Shown here: in pieces, positions 42,010-52,671 of the stretch | How positions within the stretch are numbered: position 1 is the stretch's first letter | Layout of the letters: each line of letters starts with the position of its first letter | Assembly: GCF_000716535.1 (NCBI RefSeq) | Contig: NZ_JNWV01000047.1 | Span: forward strand, 1 to 54,355 | Direction: 5' to 3' | From: Streptomyces flaveolus | GTDB taxonomy: Bacteria; Actinomycetota; Actinomycetes; Streptomycetales; Streptomycetaceae | Length of the DNA stretch: 54,355 nucleotides | Program-made: the position numbers and the translations under genes | Notes under the pieces: generated by a model | Database searches by the model: none | What the model was told of the DNA's origin: nothing | What the model saw: the letters and a program-made list of their open reading frames with translations, nothing else

Positions 42010-42600
42010 TCAGACGGTCGTGACGACGTCCTCGTAGGCCAGGCGCGGGGAGCGCGGGTACCAGGCGTCCGGGCCCGGCTTGCCGATGTTGACGACCATC
42101 AGCGGGGTGTGGTCGTCGTCCAGGAACTCCTTGCGGACGCCCTCGTGGTCGAAGCCGGTCATCGGGCCGGCGGCGAGGCCGGCGGCGCGGACGCCGACGA
42201 TGAAGTAGGCGGCCTGGAGCGCGGCGTTCAGCGTGGCGGAGCCCTCGCGGGACGCGCGCTCGGCGAACAGGAGGTCCTTGGCCTGCGGGAAGGCCGGGAA
42301 CAGGACCGGCAGCTCCTCGTGGAACTCGTTGTCCGCGGAGAGGATCGCGACCAGCGGGGCGGTGGCGGTCTTGGCCCGGTTGCCCTCGGCCATGTGCTTC
42401 ACCAGGCGCTCGCGGGCCTCGGCCGAGCGGACCAGGGTGATGCGCAGCGGGGTCTGGTTGAAGGCGGTGGGGCCGTACTTGACCAGGTCGTAGATCGCCT
42501 GCACCTGCTCCTCGGTCACCGGCTCGTCGGTGAAGGTGTTCGCGGTACGGGCCTCGCGGAACAGCAGGTCCTGGGCGGCGGGGTCAAGAACGAGAGACAT
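42010..42600 (-). CDS. Nitroreductase-family protein (RutE/malonic semialdehyde reductase type)
   Basis: A 196-residue FMN-dependent reductase. The N-terminus LDPAAQDLLFREARTANTF is characteristic of the RutE subgroup, followed by YDLVKYGPTAFNQTPLRITLV (FMN-binding), SATLNAALQAAYFIVGVRAAGL and LMVVNIGKPGPDAWYPRSPRL. RutE-type enzymes reduce malonic semialdehyde to 3-hydroxypropionate; no rut genes are nearby, so the substrate is open. ATG 42600 is the first start of the frame. Confidence 0.88.
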   Translation of the reverse strand: MSLVLDPAAQDLLFREARTANTFTDEPVTEEQVQAIYDLVKYGPTAFNQTPLRITLVRSAEARERLVKHMAEGNRAKTATAPLVAILSADNEFHEELPVLFPAFPQAKDLLFAERASREGSATLNAALQAAYFIVGVRAAGLAAGPMTGFDHEGVRKEFLDDDHTPLMVVNIGKPGPDAWYPRSPRLAYEDVVTTV

Positions 42601-42734
42601 GGTGACTTTCCTCGGGGGCGCGTCCGGCCCGGAGTACCGGACCGGCTGACGTCACCGACCCTACGACAGATGAGGTTTAACCTTCAACTAAATCGGGGGT
42701 CTGGTGACTCGCTTCACAAGCCGGCGCCGCCCCC

Positions 42735-42974
42735 CTACTCGCCGCCCTTCTCCGCCTCCGCTTCCCCTTCCTCCTCCTCGGCCAGCGCCGCGTCCAGCCG
42801 AGCCCGGGCCCCCTCCAGCCAGCGCCGGCACACCTTGGCCAGCTCCTCGCCGCGCTCCCACAGCGCCAGGGACTCCTCCAGCGACGTACCGCCCGCCTCC
42901 AGCCGCCGTACGACCTCGATCAGCTCGTCGCGCGCCTGCTCGTACGACAGCGCCTCGTCCACCCTGCTCGTCAT
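42735..42974 (-). CDS. xseB: Exodeoxyribonuclease VII small subunit
   Basis: A 79-residue helical subunit that joins XseA to form exonuclease VII, which degrades single-stranded DNA. The family core [20 protein letters not shown] and [23 protein letters not shown] is complete; the tail is unusually acidic (Glu/Ala-rich). The ATG overlaps the xseA stop (ATGA). Confidence 0.93.
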   Translation of the reverse strand: MTSRVDEALSYEQARDELIEVVRRLEAGGTSLEESLALWERGEELAKVCRRWLEGARARLDAALAEEEEGEAEAEKGGE

Positions 42975-44179
42975 TCGCTCACCTTCACTGTGAATTCACC
43001 GTCGGCGACGCGGGCGCGCAGCGCCTCGCCCGCCGTCACCTCGGCCGGATCGCGCACCACGTGCCCGTCCGTCCGTTGCAGCACCGCGTAACCGCGCTGG
43101 AGCGTCGCCGCGGGGGAGAGGGCCACCACGCGCGCGTGCGTGTGCGTCAGCTCCGATTCCGCGCGGTCCAGCAGGTGCCCCAGGGTCCGCCGGCCCCGGT
43201 CCAGGAGCGCGGCCACGTGGTCGGCCCGCTCGTCGATCATCCGGTGCGGATCCTCTATCGAGGGCCGCGCCAGCGCGTGCGCGAGGCCCCGCTCCTCGCG
43301 CTCCACGAACGCGTTCACGCAGCGCCGCGCCCGGTCCCGCAGCATCCGCACCCGCTCCAGCTCCTCGCCGACGTCCGGCACCACCTTCTTCGCCGCGTCG
43401 GTCGGCGTGGAGGCCCGCAGGTCGGCGACGTGGTCCAGCAGCGGATTGTCCGGCTCGTGCCCGATCGCGGACACCACGGGCGTACGGCACTCGGCCACGG
43501 CCCGCACGAGCTGCTCGTCGGAGAAGGGCAGCAGGTCCTCCACGCTGCCGCCACCGCGCGCGACGATGATCACGTCCACCTCGTCGATCGCGTCGAGCTC
43601 CTTCACCGCCTGCACGACCTGCGGGACCGCGTGCACGCCCTGCACCGGGACGTTGCGCACCTCGAAGCGGACGGCGGGCCAGCGGTGCCGGGCGTTCTCC
43701 AGCACGTCCCGCTCCGCGGCGGAGGCCCGGCCGCACACCAGCCCGATGAGCTGCGGCAGGAACGGCAGCGGCTTCTTCCGCTCCGGCGCGAACAGGCCCT
43801 CCGCCGCCAGGGCCTTCTTCAGCTGCTCCAGCCGGGCCAGCAGCTCGCCGACGCCGACGGGCCTTATCTCGGCGGCGCGCAGGGACAGCTGGCCGCGCGG
43901 GGCGTACCACTCGGGCTTCGCCAGGACGACGACACGGGCGCCCTCGCCGACGACGTCCGCGACCGTGTCGAAGACCTGGCGGTAGCAGGTAACGCTCACG
44001 GAGATGTCGTACGACGGGTCGCGCAGCGTGAGGAACACGACGCCGGCGCCGGGACGGCGGGACAGCTGCGTGATCTGCCCCTCGACCCACACCGCGCCGA
44101 GCCGGTCGATCCAGCCGCCGATCAGCCGGGAGACCTCGCCCACGGGGAGCGGGGTCTGGGGGGAGGTGTTCACAGCCAT
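42971..44179 (-). CDS. xseA: Exodeoxyribonuclease VII large subunit
   Basis: A 402-residue subunit. The N-terminal OB fold (residues about 10-105) contains [13 protein letters not shown] and VFLTLRDPS; the catalytic domain has [19 protein letters not shown] (variant of the usual SxxGAAxxD), [48 protein letters not shown]; the C-terminal part has [17 protein letters not shown] 44179 is chosen since TACGCT lies 7 bases upstream without a ribosome site (leaderless); the frame stays open for 2 kb upstream but that is not coding. Overlaps xseB. Confidence 0.95.
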   Translation of the reverse strand: MAVNTSPQTPLPVGEVSRLIGGWIDRLGAVWVEGQITQLSRRPGAGVVFLTLRDPSYDISVSVTCYRQVFDTVADVVGEGARVVVLAKPEWYAPRGQLSLRAAEIRPVGVGELLARLEQLKKALAAEGLFAPERKKPLPFLPQLIGLVCGRASAAERDVLENARHRWPAVRFEVRNVPVQGVHAVPQVVQAVKELDAIDEVDVIIVARGGGSVEDLLPFSDEQLVRAVAECRTPVVSAIGHEPDNPLLDHVADLRASTPTDAAKKVVPDVGEELERVRMLRDRARRCVNAFVEREERGLAHALARPSIEDPHRMIDERADHVAALLDRGRRTLGHLLDRAESELTHTHARVVALSPAATLQRGYAVLQRTDGHVVRDPAEVTAGEALRARVADGEFTVKVSE

Positions 44180-44316
44180 GGCGTTGAGCGTAGTGGCCGC
44201 CACCGACAGTCCGGCCGCGCGCCGTAGAGCCGCGGACCGTTTCCGACCGCGATTCCGCCGTGGCCGCTCGCGCGGTTCCCCGGGCCCCTCCGGGTGCGCT
44301 GCCGCCCCGTGCCGGC

Positions 44317-45693
44317 TCAGCCGTCCACAAGCTCCGCCCGGCCCCGCCGGCCCCGCTGGGCCGCCAGCACCAGCAAGCCGATCACCAGCCAGGCGGCGCC
44401 GACGATCTGGGCCAAGCCCGCCGCCTCCGCGACGACCGCCACCGTGATCGCCGCGCCGGCCACCGGGACCAGCACATGCCGCCGCCAGCTCCACCGTCCG
44501 TGCCGCACCACGAAGTACCCCACCACGCTCGCGTGCAGCAGCGTGAACGCGGACAGGGCCCCGATGTCGACCACCGACACCAGCTTGTCCAGGCCGTCGT
44601 CCCGCCGCGCCGCCCACCCGGCCGCGACCAGCGTGATCACCGCCGCGCACAGCAGGGCCACCCTCGGCACACCGGCGTCCGTCCGGGACAGGGCCCGCGG
44701 CAGCCTCCGGTCGCGGCCCATCGCGAACAGCAGCCGCCCGGCCGCCGCCTGCCCGGCCAGCGCCGCGAACGCCGCCCCGACCGCCTTGCTCGCGGCCACC
44801 AGATCGTGCAGCCACGCCCCGACGGCGGAGTCCACCGCGTCGTAGAACGCCGAACCCTGTGCCCCGGGATCGCCTGCGAGCCGCGCGGACGTCGCCGGCT
44901 CCAGCAGCGCGACCAGATACGTCTGCGCCACGAACAGCACCCCGGCCAGCGCCAGGCAGAACAGCAGCGCCCGCGCCACCTTCGCCGAGCCCCCGGTGAC
45001 CTCCTCGGCGAACGCGGCGATGGCGTCGAAGCCCAGGTAGGACAGGACCGCCACGGACACCGCGCCGATCACCGCCGACAGCGCGAACGCGCCCTGCGTG
45101 CCGTCCCCGGACAGCGGCGACAGCAGCCCCCGCTGCGCCCCGTCCCGCGCCAGCACCACGACCGCCGACACCACGAACACCAGCAGGACCGCGATCTCCA
45201 GGGCCAGCACGAGGAAGCCCACGCGCGCGGCGGCCCGTACGCCCCACAGGTTCAGGAGCGTGGTGACGACCACGGCGAGCGCCGTCCACACCCACCGGGA
45301 CACCTCGGGGACCAGCGCGTTCATCGCGATGCCGGAGAAGAGGTAGGCCACCGCCGGGATGAGCACGTAGTCGAGCATCGCCATCCAGCCCGCGACGAAC
45401 CCGGCCCCTTCCCCGAGCCCCGCGCGCGCGTAGGCGAACACCGACCCGGCCTGCGGCACGACCCGCACCATCTGCGCGTAGCTGAACGCGGTGAACGCCA
45501 TGGCGACCGTGGCCACCACGTACACCAGCGCCACCGCGCCGTGCGACTTCGCGTCGAGCGTGCCGAACACCCCGACCGGGGCCATCGGCGCGATGAACAG
45601 CAGCCCGTAGACCACGAGGTCCCGGAAGCCGAGGCTGCGCCGCAACCGCGGGTGCGCGCCGGTCGCGGAGGCTGTCGTTCCGGTGTCGGACAT
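44317..45693 (-). CDS. APC-family amino-acid permease
   Basis: A 458-residue membrane transporter with 12 predicted helices. The first helix has [21 protein letters not shown], with the unwound-helix GTL motif; later come [15 protein letters not shown], which is typical of YjeH/basic amino-acid permeases in helix 6, and [17 protein letters not shown] on the loop after helix 8. It imports or exchanges amino acids or polyamines; the substrate is undetermined. ATG 45693 chosen; GGGGAAG lies 9-10 bases upstream. Divergent from ispH. Confidence 0.9.
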   Translation of the reverse strand: MSDTGTTASATGAHPRLRRSLGFRDLVVYGLLFIAPMAPVGVFGTLDAKSHGAVALVYVVATVAMAFTAFSYAQMVRVVPQAGSVFAYARAGLGEGAGFVAGWMAMLDYVLIPAVAYLFSGIAMNALVPEVSRWVWTALAVVVTTLLNLWGVRAAARVGFLVLALEIAVLLVFVVSAVVVLARDGAQRGLLSPLSGDGTQGAFALSAVIGAVSVAVLSYLGFDAIAAFAEEVTGGSAKVARALLFCLALAGVLFVAQTYLVALLEPATSARLAGDPGAQGSAFYDAVDSAVGAWLHDLVAASKAVGAAFAALAGQAAAGRLLFAMGRDRRLPRALSRTDAGVPRVALLCAAVITLVAAGWAARRDDGLDKLVSVVDIGALSAFTLLHASVVGYFVVRHGRWSWRRHVLVPVAGAAITVAVVAEAAGLAQIVGAAWLVIGLLVLAAQRGRRGRAELVDG

Positions 45694-45766
45694 ACGCACA
45701 AGTCTTCCCCGAGCGGCCGTGGGCACGCGATCTCGGCGCCCCGGACGCGGCCTTACGATGGGACGC

Positions 45767-46774
45767 ATGACCGCTTCCTCTGGCCGCCGTGTCCTGCTCG
45801 CCGCCCCCCGGGGCTACTGCGCCGGCGTGGACCGCGCCGTGATCGCCGTCGAGAAGGCCCTGGAACAGTACGGGGCCCCGATCTACGTCCGGCACGAGAT
45901 CGTCCACAACAAGTACGTCGTGCAGACCCTGGAGAAGAAGGGCGCGATCTTCGTCGAGCGCACGGAGGAGGTGCCGCCCGGCAACATCGTGATGTTCTCG
46001 GCGCACGGCGTCGCCCCCGTCGTGCACGAGGAGGCCCGCCAGGGCAGGCTCGCCACCATCGACGCCACCTGCCCCCTGGTCACGAAGGTCCACAAGGAAG
46101 CCGTCCGGTACGCGGGCGAGGACTACGACATCCTCCTGATCGGCCACGAGGGCCACGAGGAGGTCATCGGCACCTCCGGCGAGGCCCCCGACCACATCCA
46201 GCTCGTCGACGGCCCCGCGGACGTCGACCAAATCGAGGTCCGCGACCCGTCCAAGGTCGTCTGGCTCTCCCAGACCACCCTCTCCGTGGACGAGACCATG
46301 GAGACCGTCGACGCCCTGAAGACCAAGTTCCCCGGGCTCGTCTCCCCGCCCAGCGACGACATCTGCTATGCCACGCAGAACCGGCAGCTCGCCGTGAAGC
46401 AGATGGGCGCCGAGGCCGAGCTGGTCATCGTCGTCGGCTCCCGCAACTCCTCCAACTCCAAGCGGCTGGTCGAGGTCGCCAAGCTCGCCGGCGCCCGCGA
46501 GGCCTATCTGGTGGACTTCGCCGACGAGATCGACGAGGCCTGGCTGGAGGGCGTGACGACCGTCGGGGTCACCTCCGGCGCCTCCGTGCCCGACGTGCTG
46601 GTCGAGCAGGTCCTCCAGTGGCTCGCCGAGCGCGGTTACGGCGACGTGGAGATCGTCAAGGCGGCCGAGGAGTCGATCACCTTCTCGCTGCCCAAGGAAC
46701 TCCGCCGCGACCTGCGCGAGGAGGCGGCGGCCCTGGTCGCCGAGCGTGGCGGAAGCGGCACCTCCGAGGCGTGA
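45767..46774 (+). CDS. ispH: 4-Hydroxy-3-methylbut-2-enyl diphosphate reductase IspH
   Basis: A 335-residue iron-sulfur enzyme for the last step of the MEP pathway, making IPP and DMAPP, the substrate of the cis-prenyltransferase in this window. The cluster cysteines are in [10 protein letters not shown] (C18), [14 protein letters not shown] and [11 protein letters not shown]; the conserved [15 protein letters not shown] and [10 protein letters not shown] motifs are present. TACGAT lies 7 bases before ATG 45767 without a ribosome site, so the message is probably leaderless; a longer start at 45683 would overlap the divergent permease gene. Confidence 0.96.
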   Translation: MTASSGRRVLLAAPRGYCAGVDRAVIAVEKALEQYGAPIYVRHEIVHNKYVVQTLEKKGAIFVERTEEVPPGNIVMFSAHGVAPVVHEEARQGRLATIDATCPLVTKVHKEAVRYAGEDYDILLIGHEGHEEVIGTSGEAPDHIQLVDGPADVDQIEVRDPSKVVWLSQTTLSVDETMETVDALKTKFPGLVSPPSDDICYATQNRQLAVKQMGAEAELVIVVGSRNSSNSKRLVEVAKLAGAREAYLVDFADEIDEAWLEGVTTVGVTSGASVPDVLVEQVLQWLAERGYGDVEIVKAAEESITFSLPKELRRDLREEAAALVAERGGSGTSEA

Positions 46775-46803
46775 CCGTCAGTGGGGCGTCGTAACGTGGA
46801 GCC

Positions 46804-47550
46804 ATGCAGATCTTCGGCGTGGACATCGGCGGATCCGGCATCAAGGGCGCCCCTGTGGATCTGGACCGGGGCGACCTGGCCCAGGAGCGCTGCAAGGTGC
46901 TCACCCCGCACCCGGCGACGCCCGACGGCGTGGCGGACGGGGTCAAACAGGTGGTGGACCACTTCGGGTGGACGGGTCCGGTCGGCCTGACCTTCCCCGG
47001 GGTGGTCACCGGCGGCGCCACGGTCCGTACGGCGGCGAACGTCGACAAGAGCTGGATCGACACGGACGCGCGCGCGTTGTTCAGCGGCCGGCTCGGCGGT
47101 CTGCCGGTGACCGTGGTCAACGACGCGGACGCGGCGGGCGTCGCCGAGATGGAGTTCGGCGCCGGCCGGGGCCGCAAGGGCACGGTCATCCTGCTCACCT
47201 TCGGCACGGGCATCGGCAGCGCCGTCTTCGTGGACGGCGTCCTGCTCACCAACACCGAGCTGGGCCACCTGGAGCTGGACGGCCACGACGCCGAGAAGCG
47301 CGCCTCCAGCAAGGTCAAGGAGGACCACGACCTGAGCTGGGAGCAGTGGGCGCACCGCGTGCAGAAGTACCTGGCCCACGTGGAGATGCTGTTCTCGCCG
47401 GAGCTGTTCATCATCGGCGGCGGGGTCAGCCGCAAGGCGAACAAGTTCCTGCACCTCATCGAGGGCGTCAAGGCCGAGATCGTCCCCGCCCAGCTGCAGA
47501 ACAACGCGGGGATCGTGGGCGCGGCGATGAGAGCGGCCCAGCGCGCCTAG
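46804..47550 (+). CDS. ppgK: Polyphosphate glucokinase
   Basis: A 248-residue ROK-fold kinase phosphorylating glucose with polyphosphate or ATP. FGVDIGGSGIKGAPVDL (phosphate 1), LTFPGVVTGG, VVNDADAAGVAEMEFG (catalytic Asp in the NDADAA motif), LTFGTGIGSAVFVDGVL and NTELGHLELDGHDAEKRA match actinobacterial PpgK. TAACGT lies 6 bases before the ATG and GGAG is too close for normal initiation, so leaderless translation is likely. It follows ispH by 29 bases. Confidence 0.95.
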   Translation: MQIFGVDIGGSGIKGAPVDLDRGDLAQERCKVLTPHPATPDGVADGVKQVVDHFGWTGPVGLTFPGVVTGGATVRTAANVDKSWIDTDARALFSGRLGGLPVTVVNDADAAGVAEMEFGAGRGRKGTVILLTFGTGIGSAVFVDGVLLTNTELGHLELDGHDAEKRASSKVKEDHDLSWEQWAHRVQKYLAHVEMLFSPELFIIGGGVSRKANKFLHLIEGVKAEIVPAQLQNNAGIVGAAMRAAQRA

Positions 47551-47577
47551 TCGCCGGGGGCGGGGCCGGCACCGGCG

Positions 47578-48201
47578 TCAGCCGCGGCGCCGGCGCCGCC
47601 GTACCCACCGCACCCGGCGGACGAGCGTGATCAGCCCGGCGGCGAGGGTTCCGGCGTACAGCCAGCCCGCCTGGGTGGCGAGCCCGGTGACCAGCCCCAT
47701 CAGGCGGCCGAGCAGCCCCCCGCCGCCCTCGGCGACGGGCAGCAGCCCGACGGCGAACGCGATCGGTACGACGACGGGCGCGGTCAGCACGTCCCCGCCG
47801 CGCACCCACAGTGCGGTCAGCACGCACACCGGCAGGAACAGCACGCCGTAGACCGTCGGGGACGCGCCGAACAGCAGCTCGTCCAGCCAGCCGAGCAGGA
47901 ACATGGCCGCCAGGCAGAACAGGCCGCCGCCGAGCCCGGTCAGCCGCGGGTTGGGCAGCCGTGGGTCGGCCAGCCGAGGGTTGTTCAGACGCCCGCCCGC
48001 CGCACCGGGCCGCGCTCCCCGCACCGGCCGCACGGCCCGTCCGTCACCCGGCGCCGGCCGCCGTCCGCCGCCGAGCCCGCGTCCGCCGCCGGGCTCGCGC
48101 TCACCGTCCGTCCCGCGGCGTCCCTGCGCCGGCAGCGGGGCCGACGAGGGCGTGCCGCGTCGCGGTCCGTCGTTCGAGGGTCGCGATCCGTGTTGCTCCA
48201 C
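47578..48201 (-). CDS. DUF6542-type membrane protein
   Basis: A 207-residue protein. A long low-complexity Pro/Arg/Gly-rich cytoplasmic N-terminus (about 80 residues, with NPRLADPRLPNPRL repeats) precedes four hydrophobic helices from GLFCLAAMFLLGWLDELLFG onward (GVLFLPVCVLTALWV, VVVPIAFAVGLLPV, GWLYAGTLAAGLITLV) and an Arg-rich tail. The membrane part resembles the actinobacterial DUF6542 family found near ychF; function unknown. GTG 48201 has TAGGTT 7 bases upstream, suggesting leaderless translation. Confidence 0.7.
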   Translation of the reverse strand: MEQHGSRPSNDGPRRGTPSSAPLPAQGRRGTDGEREPGGGRGLGGGRRPAPGDGRAVRPVRGARPGAAGGRLNNPRLADPRLPNPRLTGLGGGLFCLAAMFLLGWLDELLFGASPTVYGVLFLPVCVLTALWVRGGDVLTAPVVVPIAFAVGLLPVAEGGGGLLGRLMGLVTGLATQAGWLYAGTLAAGLITLVRRVRWVRRRRRRG

Positions 48202-48386
48202 AGGGACCAACCTAGGTCTGTTTATGTGCCGAATCGGCCGCGAGACACGCCGACGGCCAGAGCTTGGCCGGGCGATCACCGCTCCCGTGAGGCGGCCGCG
48301 CGGGACGCCGTAAACTGGTGGATCGGCCAGTGTCGGTCTCTGGCCCCTGGCAGCCCCTGGCCCACTCAACTACGGGAAGTCGCAAC

Positions 48387-49475
<1,089 letters not shown>

Positions 49476-49521
49476 GCGGATGAAATAACCCACGTCGGTG
49501 ACATGGCAAACATGCAGGTCA

Positions 49522-49555
49522 GAAGGGGTCGACTCCTCCGGGGGGCGGCCCCTTC
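49522..49555 (+). terminator. Terminator after ychF
   Basis: GAAGGGG (49522-49528) pairs with CCCCTTC (49549-49555) with G/C-rich internal pairing. The following 49556-49699 stretch holds no gene; GCTGGAT recurs several times and ACCTG-gttg-CAGGT forms a small hairpin, without an obvious meaning. Confidence 0.6.
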
Positions 49556-49699
49556 GTCCATGCCGTGCTGGATCGGTGCTGGATTACCTGACGCTCAGTC
49601 ACCCTCGCTCGACCCTACCGGTGGGATCAGTGTGACCTGGTTGCAGGTAGCTGAGTGAGCAGGCCCGAGGTCTGTCCGTGCCGGATCTCTGCTGGATGT

Positions 49700-49939
49700 T
49701 CAGGCGCGCTGGATCAGGTGTCGTAAACGGTGGAGCGACGCCCGACGTTCCAGGCAGGCGCAGTAGGCGCGGCGCAGGGGCTCGATGGCGCCGTCGATCT
49801 CCAGGGTTGCCAGGGCCATGGCCGCCCATTCGGCGGGTATGGCGTCGGCGCCGGTCCGGATCAGCTCCGCGCGGGCCTCGTAGGACTCGTCGGCCTTGCC
49901 GTCGAGCTGCCGGACGAGTGTCTCGATGTGGGAGGTCAC
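49700..49939 (-). CDS. Small hypothetical protein coupled to a CPCC protein
   Basis: A 79-residue, mostly helical protein (VTSHIETLVRQLDGKADES abbreviated, then AAMALATLEIDGAIEPLRRA, RLRHLIQRA) with no family I recognise. The GTG start overlaps the stop codon of the CPCC gene (GTGA), so both are made from one message. It may be an accessory to the cysteine-rich partner. It ends close to the ychF terminator and is convergent with ychF. Confidence 0.7.
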   Translation of the reverse strand: MTSHIETLVRQLDGKADESYEARAELIRTGADAIPAEWAAMALATLEIDGAIEPLRRAYCACLERRASLHRLRHLIQRA

Positions 49940-50322
49940 GACGCGGAGTGGTCCCGGCGCCAGAAGGTGGGCAGCCACCAGCAGAGCACCGAGTGGTCGT
50001 CGGGCCACGGGGCGCGGTTCTCGGCCGGCCAGTCCTCGAAGGAGTCGCGTGTCAGGTCGATGGGGCGCCAGGCGGGGTCGAGTGGCTCGTCCTCGGTCGG
50101 CGGGCGGACGTACCGGCGGCCGTGCTCGTCGCAGGCGCCGAAGTCCTGGTAGTTGCGTTGGGCCTCGATCAGGGAGACCTTGTTCGCGCCGCCTGCCATG
50201 GTCGGCCAGCGGAACTGGACCCCGTCGTCCTCCCAGAAGCAGACGGGGCAGATCTCGTACGAGCCGGGCATCGCGTCCAGCACGCGGTGCCCGCAGCAGG
50301 GACAGGGGTAGGAGTCGCTCAC
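49936..50322 (-). CDS. CPCC-family cysteine-rich protein
   Basis: A 128-residue protein starting MSDSYPCPCCGHRVLD, followed by YEICPVCFWEDDGVQF and GGANKVSLIEAQRNYQDFGA: the pattern of the cysteine-rich CPCC family. C7, C9, C10 and the later C-P-V-C pair should form a zinc ribbon. CPCC proteins are small cytosolic proteins of unknown role and often occur in accessory regions; some are listed near toxin-immunity genes. First gene of a two-gene unit located right after the end of conserved synteny. Confidence 0.85.
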   Translation of the reverse strand: MSDSYPCPCCGHRVLDAMPGSYEICPVCFWEDDGVQFRWPTMAGGANKVSLIEAQRNYQDFGACDEHGRRYVRPPTEDEPLDPAWRPIDLTRDSFEDWPAENRAPWPDDHSVLCWWLPTFWRRDHSAS

Positions 50323-50447
50323 CCGCGTAGTCTCGTTGCAGGTCCCGCCGGTGTGCCATGGATTTCTCCGCCTCGGCGTCCCCGGCCAGTTCGCAGGACA
50401 GCCGTGAACGACCGTCGGGAGTCAACGGATGCCAAACACGTGACTCC

Positions 50448-50475
50448 GGGGCCGGATCTTCCACTCCGGCCCCTT
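50448..50475 (-). terminator. Terminator of the right-end operon
   Basis: GGGGCCGGA (50448-50456) pairs with TCCGGCCCC (50465-50473) with an 8-base loop, about 20 bases beyond the MFS stop codon on the minus strand. Confidence 0.7.
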
Positions 50476-50493
50476 CCTGTCTCCGTCGGCGGC

Positions 50494-51747
50494 TCAGGGA
50501 GACGGGCGAGAGGTGCGGTTCGCCGTGTCCAGGGCCAGCGCGGTGAGCCCGGCCGTGAGCGAGACCAGCGCGCCGAGCAGGAGGGCCGTGCGGGCGCCGT
50601 GGCGGGCCGCGATCCAGCCGGTCAGTGTGGCGCCCAGCGGGGTGGAGCCCTGGAGGAGCAGGGTGTACAGGGCCAGGACGCGGCCCCGGTGGCTCGGTGC
50701 CGAGCCCAGCTGGAGACGGTGGTTGACGGCCTGGGTGAAGTACAGCGTGGTGTACCCCGTGACGACCAGCAGGGCCAGGGCGACGGTCCGGCCGGGGGCG
50801 AGCGCCGTCAGGGACTCCGCGGTGCCGAAGGCGACGGCCGCGCCGGCCACCAGCCGGGCCGAGGGTCGGGTACGGCGACCCGTGCCGGCCAGCGCGCACA
50901 GCAGCGACCCGACGGCGACGGCCGAGGTGAACAGGCCGAAGGAGCCGGCGCCCGCGTGGAAGACGGTCTTGGCGAGCAGCGGCAGGGTCAGCTGGAAGTT
51001 CATGCCGGCCACGGCGACGAGGGCCAGCAGCCCGAGGGTGAGCATCAGGTCGGGACGGGCGGCGGCATAACGCAGGGCGCCGACGGTCCGGTCCTGCTGC
51101 GGGCCGCTGCCGGTCCGGCGCAGGTCCGCCGGGCGCATCAGGGCGAGCGCGGCCACGGTGGCCAGGTAGCTGACCGCGTTGACCAGCAGCACCGGACCGG
51201 CCCCGAGCCAGGTGAGCGCCAGACCGCCCAGGGCGGGACCGCAGATCCGGGCGATGTTGAAGTAGGCGGCGCTCAGCGCCGAGGCGTTCGGCAGCAGCTC
51301 CGGGCCCACCATCTCCTGTACGAACGACATCCGGGCCGGCGTCTCGATCGCGTTGACGACGCCGAGGCAGCAGGCGGCGGCGCACACGTGCCACACCCGC
51401 ACGGCGCCCGCCAGCACCAGCGGGGCCAGGGCCAGGGACAGCGCGCCCGCGGTGAGGTTCGCCGTGAGGAGGATCCTGCGCTTGTCGTGGCGGTCGGCGA
51501 GACGGCCGCCGTACAGGGTGAGCAGCAGCATGGGCAGGAACTGCAGAGCGGTGACCAGCCCCAGCACGGTGGGTGAGTCGTCGCTGAGGGAGAGCACCAG
51601 CCAGTCCTGGGTGACGACCATCATCCAGGTGCCCATGACGGAGACGAGCTGGCCGGTGAAGAACAGCCGGAAGTTGCGGACCCGCAGGGACCGGGCGACC
51701 GCGCCGCCGCGGGACGCCGGCCGGGTCGCCGTGGCCTGCCGTGTCAC
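50494..51747 (-). CDS. MFS exporter (EntS-like MFS_3 family)
   Basis: A 417-residue 12-helix major facilitator. RNFRLFFTGQLVSVMGTWM at helix 1 and YGGRLADRHDKRR (the GxLaDRxxRR loop between helices 2 and 3), then ARMSFVQEMVGPELLPNASAL, place it with MFS_3 exporters such as enterobactin exporter EntS and other natural-product pumps. Last gene of a five-gene operon; the GTG start overlaps the hydrolase stop (GTGA). A likely product exporter of the cluster that continues to the right. Confidence 0.9.
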   Translation of the reverse strand: MTRQATATRPASRGGAVARSLRVRNFRLFFTGQLVSVMGTWMMVVTQDWLVLSLSDDSPTVLGLVTALQFLPMLLLTLYGGRLADRHDKRRILLTANLTAGALSLALAPLVLAGAVRVWHVCAAACCLGVVNAIETPARMSFVQEMVGPELLPNASALSAAYFNIARICGPALGGLALTWLGAGPVLLVNAVSYLATVAALALMRPADLRRTGSGPQQDRTVGALRYAAARPDLMLTLGLLALVAVAGMNFQLTLPLLAKTVFHAGAGSFGLFTSAVAVGSLLCALAGTGRRTRPSARLVAGAAVAFGTAESLTALAPGRTVALALLVVTGYTTLYFTQAVNHRLQLGSAPSHRGRVLALYTLLLQGSTPLGATLTGWIAARHGARTALLLGALVSLTAGLTALALDTANRTSRPSP

Positions 51748-52625
51748 GCCGTGGCCAGTTCACGCCGGGCGAGCAGTTCCTCCGCGAAGGCAAGGGCGCG
51801 CAGATGATAGGAGCGGGCGCCCCAGCCGAGGCTGATGTTGTGCCCGGCGTCCGGGTGGTGGTGCACGCTCACCGTGGTCGACCGCAGATGCGCGGCCATC
51901 TCCGCCAGCGTGTCGGGATCGCAGCGCCACCAGCCCTCGTACTCGGCGAAGGTCAGCCGTACGGGCACCCGCACCCGGGCGGCGATGCCGGGGAAGAGCT
52001 CCGCCCACTGCCGCAGCTCGCGCTCCTCCGCCGCGGGCATGGGCGCCACCAGGGGCCGGCTGAAGCGGAAGCTGTTCGGGGGGTAGAGCCGCAGCGGACC
52101 CCAGTGCCGTTTCCACGCGTTGCGGCCGTGCGGGGCGGGGTCGTCCGGCAGGTCGGCGGCGTAACGGTGGCCGCAGCCCGAGACGTCCAGCCCGATGAGC
52201 CGTCCGCGCACGTCGTCGGCCGCCGCGGTGAGCGCCACCTTGCCGCCGAAGGAGTGCGCCACCAGCAGGAAGCCCGCGCCGGTCGGGAAGCGCCGGGAGT
52301 AGTCGTCCAGGGCCGCGTGCAGCGTGGCCGACTGCTCGGTGAGGCACTGGCCGTGCGGCACTTCGAGGACGGAGCTGCCGTACCCCGGGCGGTCCAGGCT
52401 GAGCACCGAGAAGCCGAGGCTCGCGCCCAGCCGCAGCAGGGACAGGCTCGGATGGGCCTGCCCGTCGAAGTACCCGGCGGTCATGCCTCCGCCGTGCACG
52501 GCGACCACCACCGCCCGGGGCGGCCGCTCGGCCGGCTCGATGTGCAGCCCGGACAGGGGGATGCCGTCCCCGTCGAGGAGGATCTCCGCGACGCCCGACG
52601 TCCTGGGTCTGGGGATACGTTCCAT
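51744..52625 (-). CDS. Alpha/beta hydrolase
   Basis: A 293-residue alpha/beta-hydrolase-fold enzyme. VVVAVHGGGMTAGYFD holds the oxyanion region, SVLSLDRPGYGSS the second strand, LLVAHSFGGKVAL the nucleophile elbow (Ser in A-H-S-F-G, with Ala in place of the usual Gly), and HHHPDAGHNISLGW the catalytic His. The acid is probably in the LTFAEYEGWWRCDPD region. Substrate unknown. ATG 52625 is chosen since the protein homology starts there; the longer frame overlaps the reductase gene. Confidence 0.85.
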   Translation of the reverse strand: MERIPRPRTSGVAEILLDGDGIPLSGLHIEPAERPPRAVVVAVHGGGMTAGYFDGQAHPSLSLLRLGASLGFSVLSLDRPGYGSSVLEVPHGQCLTEQSATLHAALDDYSRRFPTGAGFLLVAHSFGGKVALTAAADDVRGRLIGLDVSGCGHRYAADLPDDPAPHGRNAWKRHWGPLRLYPPNSFRFSRPLVAPMPAAEERELRQWAELFPGIAARVRVPVRLTFAEYEGWWRCDPDTLAEMAAHLRSTTVSVHHHPDAGHNISLGWGARSYHLRALAFAEELLARRELATA

Positions 52626-52671
52626 GCCGTTACCTTTACCTTTGCCTTCGGCCTTTCCTGCCTTTCGTTGC

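Noticed and set aside
42971..46231. XseA as a 1086-residue fusion protein
   Set aside because: The frame is open upstream only because of GC-rich antisense sequence; XseA homology starts at ATG 44179, which has a leaderless promoter, and the permease gene occupies the upstream region on the same strand in another frame.
49556..49699. Attachment site or mobile-element scar after ychF, suggested by recurring GCTGGAT
   Set aside because: No integrase, no long direct repeat pair and no tRNA gene; the short repeats are too small to support it.
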